DNA of 20,235 nucleotides from an uncultured Candidatus Udaeobacter sp. (lineage in GTDB: Bacteria; Verrucomicrobiota; Verrucomicrobiia; Chthoniobacterales; UBA10450). The first letter of the stretch is position 1. Every line of letters starts with the position of its first letter. The notes beneath the pieces are model-generated. The model worked only from the letters and a program-made list of their open reading frames with translations. It was not told the origin of the DNA and ran no database searches. The stretch is taken from positions 1-20,235 of the forward strand of contig CATPAV010000081.1 in assembly GCA_955652245.1 (NCBI GenBank), in the 5' to 3' direction. Both the position numbers and the translations under genes were made by a program. Below, piece by piece: positions 14,797-20,235 of this stretch.

Positions 14797-15672
14797 ATGA
14801 GAAGCATGACTGGGTATGGCCGCGCCGAGATCGATGACGGCGGAACAAAATTCAGCGTCGAACTCAATTCGGTGAATCGAAAACAGAGCGACATCGTGAT
14901 CAATTTGCCGCGCGATCTGACCGAGCTCGAGCCGCGCATTCGCCAGACGATCAATGAGAATATTTCGCGAGGCCGAACGAATGTGGTCGTAACTTTTCAC
15001 AGCGGCCCAAACGGCGCGCGCCACCTTGCGCTTGATACGGAACTCGCCCGCTCCTACCACGAGGCAATGCGCGCTTTACAGAAGGAATTGAACGCTCCGG
15101 GGGAAATCACAATCGGCACAATCCTTCAAGCTCCGGGCGTAATGCGTCTTCCGGAACCGGTGATCAGCGCAGAGAAAGCCTGGCCCGCCATTGATCGCGC
15201 TCTGCGTGGCGCACTGGCGGAGTTGATCAAAATGCGCGAGCGCGAAGGCAAACATCTCGCCAAAGATTTAATTCACCGGCTCAAAGCGATGCGAAAAAAA
15301 CTCAAGGAGATTGGCGCGCTCCACCCCGATGTAGTCAAAAGATACCGCGCGACGCTCATCGAGCGCATTCAAAAGGCAGGTCTGCCGATTGCCAATGACG
15401 ACGAACGTTTGCTCAAAGAGATTTCCTTTTTCGCCGACCGCGCCGATGTCTCCGAAGAATTGACGCGCCTGGAAAGTCATCTCGCCCAGTTCGCGCATCA
15501 TCTGCGAAGGCACGAGCCGGTCGGTCGCACACTTGAATTCATCACCCAGGAAATCTTTCGCGAGCTCAACACGCTCGGCGCGAAAGCAAATGATGCCGCA
15601 ATTTCACAACGCGTGGTCGCTTGCAAAGCGGAATTGGAAAAGATTCGCGAGCAAGTCCAAAACCTTGAGTAA
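14797..15672 (+). CDS. yicC: YicC-family endoribonuclease
   Basis: 291-residue protein of the YicC/YloC family, now known as endoribonucleases acting on RNA in stress and sRNA turnover. The N-terminus RSMTGYGRAEIDDGG is the family signature, and ELNSVNRKQSDIVINLPRDL follows, a variant of the usual E-x-x-S-x-N-x-R segment. The C-terminal DUF1732 region (about 205-291) includes DRADVSEELTRLESHL, GRTLEFITQEIFRELNTLG and NDAAISQRVVACKAELEKIR, all well conserved. The start is ATG 14797; a second ATG three codons on is possible. The neighbour gmk begins inside its last codons, the classical yicC-gmk order, so the two are co-transcribed. The 127 nt between mutY and this start hold nothing I recognise. 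Confidence 0.94.
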   Translation: MRSMTGYGRAEIDDGGTKFSVELNSVNRKQSDIVINLPRDLTELEPRIRQTINENISRGRTNVVVTFHSGPNGARHLALDTELARSYHEAMRALQKELNAPGEITIGTILQAPGVMRLPEPVISAEKAWPAIDRALRGALAELIKMREREGKHLAKDLIHRLKAMRKKLKEIGALHPDVVKRYRATLIERIQKAGLPIANDDERLLKEISFFADRADVSEELTRLESHLAQFAHHLRRHEPVGRTLEFITQEIFRELNTLGAKANDAAISQRVVACKAELEKIREQVQNLE

Positions 15673-16276
15673 ACAGTTCAGCCGTTACGGGATTCTCTTT
15701 GTCATTTCTGCGCCTTCAGGCGCGGGTAAGACCACGCTGGTCGCAGCGCTTCGCCAAACTTCCGAGCTTGCTTATTCCGTCTCCCGCACAACGCGAGCGC
15801 CACGCGCCGGCGAAATCGATGGCGAAGATTATCAGTTTCTTTCCGACGCCGATTTTCGCGCGCGTGTAAAATCCGGAGATTTTCTTGAATACGCGCAGGT
15901 GCACGGAGATTTTTATGGAACGTTGCGCGAGCCGGTGATTACAAACTTAAAGAATGGTGTGGACGTTTTGATCGATATCGACACTCAAGGTGCAGCTGCC
16001 ATTCGCAACTGCGATGATCGGATTATTCGTCAGGCCCTCGCCGATGTCTTCATTATGCCGCCGGATCTCAAAGAATTGCGCCGGCGGTTGACGAAGCGCG
16101 CGACGGAAACGGCACAACAGATCGACTCCCGTCTCGCTACCGCCGGGCGCGAAATGGAATTATGGCGGGATTATCGCTACACTATCATCAGTCGGTCGGT
16201 CGAAGAAGATTTGCAGAAGTTCCGGCACATCATGAGCGCGGAGGGTTATTTGAGCCGGCGTCTTATTCAAAAGTAA
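15665..16276 (+). CDS. gmk: guanylate kinase
   Basis: 203-residue enzyme phosphorylating GMP to GDP in purine salvage and synthesis. The P-loop SAPSGAGKTTL is at residues 15-25. The GMP-binding segment SRTTRAPRAGEIDGEDYQFL is followed by the FLEYAQVHGDFYGT segment and DIDTQGAAAIR. RLTKRATETAQQIDSRL is the lid/C-terminal region. The frame is open upstream into yicC, but the chosen start TTG 15665 gives the normal family length and places SRYGILFVISAPSG at the expected N-terminus. It overlaps the yicC stop by 8 nt. The N-terminal basic SKQFSR is short and the next possible starts would cut into the P-loop strand. coaC follows after 14 nt. Confidence 0.93.
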   Translation: MSKQFSRYGILFVISAPSGAGKTTLVAALRQTSELAYSVSRTTRAPRAGEIDGEDYQFLSDADFRARVKSGDFLEYAQVHGDFYGTLREPVITNLKNGVDVLIDIDTQGAAAIRNCDDRIIRQALADVFIMPPDLKELRRRLTKRATETAQQIDSRLATAGREMELWRDYRYTIISRSVEEDLQKFRHIMSAEGYLSRRLIQK

Positions 16277-16290
16277 ATTGTCGATCTTGC

Positions 16291-16914
16291 ATGGAAAAAA
16301 ACGCCAGACGCAGAACCGATAAAACGAGCGCGCGAAAAGTTGTGCGCATTCGCCCTGGCACCAAGTCAGTCGTGCTCGGAGTGACCGGATCAATCGCCGC
16401 CTATAAGTCCGCCGAGCTCGCCAGCCTGCTCGTCAAACAGGGACACGAAGTCTTTGTCGTCATGACGCACGATGCGACCGAATTTATTTCCCCGCTTACC
16501 CTGCAGACGCTTTCTAAAAATCCGGTGACGGCGAGCTTCTTCGATGAAAAGGAAAATTGGCGGCCCGGCCACATCGAGCTCGCCGATCGCGCCAATCTGG
16601 TTCTGATCGCACCAGCAACCGCGAACATCATCGCTGAACTCGCGCACGGGTTGGCCAGTCATCCGCTCGCGGCCATCGCACTCGCCACACGCGCGCCGAT
16701 TCTGATTGCACCCGCCATGAATGGAAAAATGTGGCAGCATCCTGCGACAATCGAGAACGTGGAAAAACTCAAAGCGCGCGGCATCGAGTTTATTGGACCC
16801 GAAGAAGGAATGCTCGCCTGCGGCTACGAAGGCCTCGGCCGGCTTTGGAAAGTGAACGACATTGCATTTCGCGCCGAGTTCCTGCTTGCGAGTCAGGATA
16901 ATTTGATCGCGTGA
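16291..16914 (+). CDS. coaC: phosphopantothenoylcysteine decarboxylase, stand-alone CoaC
   Basis: 207-residue flavoprotein (FMN) that decarboxylates phosphopantothenoylcysteine to 4'-phosphopantetheine in CoA synthesis. Key residues are present: VTGSIAAYKSAEL (FMN-binding, 31-43), His94 in RPGHIELAD, the PAMNGKMW motif with Asn144 (141-148) and Cys177 in MLACGYEGLGRL. In most bacteria this domain is fused to CoaB; here it ends at a TGA overlapping the coaB GTG (GTGA). The first 25 residues (NARRRTDKTSARK type) are basic and not part of the fold. GTG 16342 is a possible shorter start. It lies 14 nt after gmk, so rpoZ is absent from the place where it often sits. Confidence 0.92.
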   Translation: MEKNARRRTDKTSARKVVRIRPGTKSVVLGVTGSIAAYKSAELASLLVKQGHEVFVVMTHDATEFISPLTLQTLSKNPVTASFFDEKENWRPGHIELADRANLVLIAPATANIIAELAHGLASHPLAAIALATRAPILIAPAMNGKMWQHPATIENVEKLKARGIEFIGPEEGMLACGYEGLGRLWKVNDIAFRAEFLLASQDNLIA

Positions 16915-17564
16915 GATTTCTTATCACGGCCGGCCCAACGCGCGAGCCGATCGATCCGGTTCGTTACATTTCGAATCGTTCCTCGGGGAAAATGGGCTAC
17001 GCCATCGCCGAAGCGGCACTCGAAGCCGGACACGATGTCGTTTTGATTTCCGGTCCGGTGAATGTCGATCCACCGCGCGGCGCGCGCGTTATCTCAATCC
17101 TGACCAGCGATGAAATATACGACGCCGTCCATCAACATGTGCGTGATTGCGATGTCCTAGTGATGTGCGCAGCAGTCGCCGATTACAAACCGCAAAATGT
17201 TTCCGCGACGAAAATTAAGAAACGTGACGCATCTCTCTCGGTTGAGTTGGTTCCCACACGCGACATCCTCAGCTCGCTCCAAAACAAAGATCGACAATTT
17301 CTCGTCATTGGTTTCGCGGCGGAAACAAATGATGTCGAAGCAAACGCACGAAACAAACTTCAGACAAAACATTGCGACATCATCGTGGCGAACGATGTGA
17401 GCAGCGCCCACTCGGGAATGGAAAGCGATCAAAATGAAGTGACAATCTTCTTCCGAAACGGCGAAACGAAAAAAATTTCGCGCGCACCAAAAAAAAATAT
17501 CGCGCGCGAGCTCGTCAAAATATTTTCAAATACGCGAGAAAAACGTTTGACAAAAAAAATGTGA
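16911..17564 (+). CDS. coaB: phosphopantothenate-cysteine ligase, stand-alone CoaB
   Basis: 217-residue enzyme that couples 4'-phosphopantothenate to cysteine using a nucleotide triphosphate, the step before CoaC. It begins RFLITAGPTREPIDPVRYIS and continues NRSSGKMGYAIAEAAL, the CoaB signature. CAAVADYKP (86-94) is followed by KIKK (101-104), which holds the conserved active-site lysine region. GFAAET and IIVANDVS (158-164) are also typical. The start is GTG 16911-16913, overlapping the coaC stop by 4 nt. Together the two genes equal one fused CoaBC split at the normal domain border, not by a frameshift, since each has its own start and stop. The C-terminus is Lys/Arg-rich. No gene is coupled downstream. 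Confidence 0.93.
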   Translation: MRFLITAGPTREPIDPVRYISNRSSGKMGYAIAEAALEAGHDVVLISGPVNVDPPRGARVISILTSDEIYDAVHQHVRDCDVLVMCAAVADYKPQNVSATKIKKRDASLSVELVPTRDILSSLQNKDRQFLVIGFAAETNDVEANARNKLQTKHCDIIVANDVSSAHSGMESDQNEVTIFFRNGETKKISRAPKKNIARELVKIFSNTREKRLTKKM

Positions 17565-17613
17565 TGATTACTGAACTCGTGTAAGTGAAGTCATTCCCAA
17601 CTCTTCACACATC

Positions 17614-17628
17614 TCCGCACGTTGCGGA
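17614..17628 (+). promoter_or_regulatory. hairpin next to the ribosome site of the Lys-rich mini-ORF
   Basis: TCCGCA (17614-17619) and TGCGGA (17623-17628) form a 6-bp stem with a 3-nt loop. It ends 2 nt before AAAGGGGGGA (17630-17639), a very strong Shine-Dalgarno for the ATG at 17648. A second possible stem lies just upstream: GTGAAG (17585-17590) with CTTCAC (17603-17608). A perfect TTGACA at 17547-17552 inside the coaB end could be a -35 box, but no good -10 follows. Confidence 0.45.
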
Positions 17629-17647
17629 TGAAAGGGGGGAATAGTCG

Positions 17648-17704
17648 ATGGCAAAGAAAAAGAAAGCAGCGAAGAAAAAATCAGCGAAGAAAAAGAGGCA
17701 TTAA
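17648..17704 (+). CDS. 18-residue Lys-rich mini-protein
   Basis: ATG 17648 to TAA 17702-17704 encodes MAKKKKAAKKKSAKKKRH, 11 Lys among 18 residues. It is preceded by the strongest ribosome site in this part of the window (AAAGGGGGGA at 17630-17639, spacing about 8 nt). It is followed by a long palindrome and a rho-independent terminator, so the frame sits in what looks like a dedicated short transcript. The peptide resembles the Lys/Ala tails of histone-H1-like proteins and could bind nucleic acid. It could also be a leader-type peptide or part of a structured RNA. It is too short for any family call. The Shine-Dalgarno and clean stop argue that it is translated. Confidence 0.5.
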   Translation: MAKKKKAAKKKSAKKKRH

Positions 17705-17722
17705 GGCCCGACGCTTGATAAC

Positions 17723-17744
17723 GATCCCGAAAGCTTTCGGGATC
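17723..17744. repeat. perfect 22-bp palindrome
   Basis: The stretch reads identically on both strands and is centred on AAGCTT, with GATCCCGAA as the left flank. It lies 19 nt after the mini-ORF stop and 19 nt before the terminator stem. It could be an operator, a protein-binding site, or a second RNA hairpin stacked in front of the terminator. Confidence 0.8.
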
Positions 17745-17762
17745 ACAACCCCTAACTTCAAC

Positions 17763-17798
17763 CCGGGAGGAGAATTTGATTTTCCTCCCGGTTTTTTT
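17763..17798 (+). terminator. rho-independent terminator after the Lys-rich mini-ORF
   Basis: CCGGGAGGA (17763-17771) pairs with TCCTCCCGG (17783-17791), with further AA/TT pairing possible toward the loop. Seven T follow at 17792-17798. This is a textbook stem plus U-tract on the plus strand. It would end transcripts carrying the mini-ORF and any readthrough from coaB, separating them from the monophosphatase gene. Confidence 0.9.
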
Positions 17799-17892
17799 CC
17801 AAACGCACAAATGACGTGTCGATCCTGTGTGTTGCTTTCCTGTAGTCGTCGCCCTGTTGGCGAAGCGACGCGTGCATGCCAACTCCGCCCGC

Positions 17893-17909
17893 GCTTCGCA
17901 CAGCGAAGC
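17893..17909. repeat. short REP-like hairpin GCTTCGC-ACA-GCGAAGC
   Basis: A perfect 7-bp stem with a 3-nt loop, followed directly by GGCTACAGCGGC. A weaker related stem lies just upstream (TCGCC/GGCGA with an AAGCGAC continuation, about 17848-17868). There is no T-run, so it is not a terminator. It looks like a REP-type intergenic element. The rest of the gap to the monophosphatase start (17799-17977) holds nothing else I can name. Confidence 0.55.
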
Positions 17910-17977
17910 GGCTACAGCGGCAATGTTTTGTTTTCCGTTGTGCACTTCGCGACCGTTGTGCGAAATAATCTCTCGTC

Positions 17978-18724
17978 ATGAAGCATTACCTCGACGCGGC
18001 GGACAACGCTGCGCGCGCCGCGGGCGAACTGCTGCGTCAAAATTTTCAACACCCCCAGCGTGTTAATTCCGCCCTTCCACATGATATCAAACTGGAGATT
18101 GACGTTCAGGTACAGGAATTAATTACGAAATTGCTTTTGGAAGAATTTCCCGAGCACGCTCTTTACGGCGAAGAGGGAATCGTTGGCGATCAATCAAGCG
18201 AGCATCAATGGGTTGTCGATCCGCTGGATGGCACCGTGAATTATTTTTATGGTATCCCGCATTTTTGCGTTTCGATTGCTTTGCGGGTCCGGAGCGAAAT
18301 CATGGTTGGCGTCATTTACGATCCCATCCGTGAGGAAATGTGGAAAGGGCAGAAAGGGGAAGCTCCGAGATTGAATGGGCAGGACTTTCACGTGAGCGAT
18401 CGCGCGGACCTGGCCGAAGCGGTGATCTCGGTCGGACTTTCCAAAACCGCGATCACGATCGAAGCCGGTTTACCCGTCTTGCAACGGATGATTCATCGCG
18501 CGCGCAAATGCCGCTTGCTCGGCAGTGCTGCGCTCGATATGGCCTATGTCGCTTGTGGACGGTTTGATGCTTACATTGAACAAGGAATCAGCCTTTGGGA
18601 CATCGCCGCCGGTTGGCTCTTGATTGAAACTGCTGGCGGAACTGTTGACCTTCGTCCGCGTGAGGACATGAAAGACAAATACAGCATTGTCGCCTCCAAC
18701 GGCATCATTGATCTAAAACTTTGA
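17978..18724 (+). CDS. inositol monophosphatase family protein
   Basis: 248-residue Mg-dependent, Li-sensitive-type sugar phosphatase. The metal site is intact: Glu65-Glu66 in LYGEEG, Asp81/Asp84 in WVVDPLDGTVNY, and the second motif LWDIAAGWLLIETAGG near residues 206-222. The early KLEIDVQVQELI helix matches the usual V-T-x-x-D-x-x-x-E segment. Length is close to bacterial SuhB-type enzymes. The substrate could be inositol-1-phosphate, histidinol phosphate or another sugar phosphate; sequence alone does not decide, so I give no symbol. The start is ATG 17978 just after the intergenic hairpins, so this probably begins a new transcript. ispF follows after 3 nt. Confidence 0.9.
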   Translation: MKHYLDAADNAARAAGELLRQNFQHPQRVNSALPHDIKLEIDVQVQELITKLLLEEFPEHALYGEEGIVGDQSSEHQWVVDPLDGTVNYFYGIPHFCVSIALRVRSEIMVGVIYDPIREEMWKGQKGEAPRLNGQDFHVSDRADLAEAVISVGLSKTAITIEAGLPVLQRMIHRARKCRLLGSAALDMAYVACGRFDAYIEQGISLWDIAAGWLLIETAGGTVDLRPREDMKDKYSIVASNGIIDLKL

Positions 18725-18727
18725 CCG

Positions 18728-19204
18728 ATGATTCGATCTGGAATCGGCTATGACGTGCATCGTCTTGCGGAAGGACGAAAACTGATCCTCGGCGGCGTGG
18801 AGATCACGTACTCGCGCGGGCTTGAAGGACATTCGGATGCGGACGTGCTGTCGCATGCAATCGCAGATGCGTTGCTCGGAGCGGTTGGCGCGGGCGACAT
18901 CGGTCAACATTTCCCCAACACAGACGAATCAATCCGCGACATAAGCAGCATCGAAATTTTGCGGCGCGTGGCCGCGCTACTCGCGGAGAAAAAAGCCAAA
19001 GCGAAAAACATCGATGTGACAGTCATCGCCGAGGAGCCGAAGATCGCGCCGCACATTCCAGCCATGCGAAAAACAATCGCGGCTGCGATTAGCCTGGGTG
19101 AATCCAGCATCAGCATTAAAGCGACGACAAATGAACGCCTCGGTGCGATTGGTCGCGGCGAAGGTATCGCCGCGATTGCCGTGGCAACGGTGGAGCAGCA
19201 ATGA
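18728..19204 (+). CDS. ispF: 2-C-methyl-D-erythritol 2,4-cyclodiphosphate synthase
   Basis: 158-residue trimeric enzyme of the non-mevalonate isoprenoid (MEP) pathway; it cyclises CDP-methylerythritol phosphate and releases CMP. The metal ligands Asp9 and His11 (GIGYDVHRL) and His43 (SHAIADALLGA) are present. GHSDADV precedes them, and DIGQHFPNTDE and ATTNERLGAIGRGEGIAA complete the family signature. Length is normal. The start is ATG 18728, 3 nt after the monophosphatase stop, and cysS follows 9 nt after the ispF stop, so all three are probably in one operon. The ispF-cysS neighbourhood is a common bacterial arrangement. The usual partner ispD is not in the window. Confidence 0.96.
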   Translation: MIRSGIGYDVHRLAEGRKLILGGVEITYSRGLEGHSDADVLSHAIADALLGAVGAGDIGQHFPNTDESIRDISSIEILRRVAALLAEKKAKAKNIDVTVIAEEPKIAPHIPAMRKTIAAAISLGESSISIKATTNERLGAIGRGEGIAAIAVATVEQQ

Positions 19205-19213
19205 CAAAATAAG

Positions 19214-20235
<1,022 letters not shown>

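Overview
The window is a dense piece of bacterial chromosome, mostly core metabolism and information genes, with no phage, transposase, rRNA, tRNA or CRISPR array that I can see. The best guess for the host is Verrucomicrobiota, near Spartobacteria/Chthoniobacterales. This is inferred from the overall look of the proteins, the mix of GTG/TTG starts, a split coaC/coaB pair and repeat-rich intergenic spacers. No marker gene here settles it.

Layout. Positions 1-551 hold the 3' part of a YkvA-like (DUF1232) gene and an unrecognised short frame. Minus strand 552-5679 reads as one long unit. In transcription order it is a DUF6580-like membrane protein, pdhA, pdhB, a spacer with an imperfect inverted repeat, pdhC, then a VapB45/VapC45-type toxin-antitoxin pair. 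rpsT follows (minus, 5772-6026). Minus 6144-8461 holds a cellulose-synthase-like GT2 glycosyltransferase followed by a secreted L,D-transpeptidase, probably an envelope unit. Divergent from it, 8549-11990 (plus) encodes an unrecognised exported protein and a hybrid sensor kinase (sensor, PAS, HisKA, HATPase, receiver). Minus 12019-13512 holds an HU/IHF-like protein and RNase HIII. A 133-bp block of repeated ATGACGAA units separates RNase HIII from the divergent mutY.

From 14797 to the right edge all genes are on the plus strand: yicC, gmk, coaC, coaB, an 18-codon Lys-rich mini-ORF flanked by strong hairpins and ended by a rho-independent terminator, an inositol-monophosphatase-family gene, ispF and a 3'-open cysS.

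How they work together. The pdh genes give E1 and E2 of pyruvate dehydrogenase (no E3 here). coaC/coaB make 4'-phosphopantetheine, leading to the CoA that this complex acetylates. gmk, yicC, rpsT, rnhC, mutY, HU, ispF and cysS are housekeeping. Four gene junctions use the same 4-nt GTGA overlap, which points to translational coupling. No clearly new defence or mobile system is visible. The least explained items are the VapBC45-type pair behind the pdh genes, the DUF6580-like gene coupled to pdhA, the structured Lys-rich mini-ORF, the intergenic repeats and a MutY whose catalytic Asp position reads Glu.
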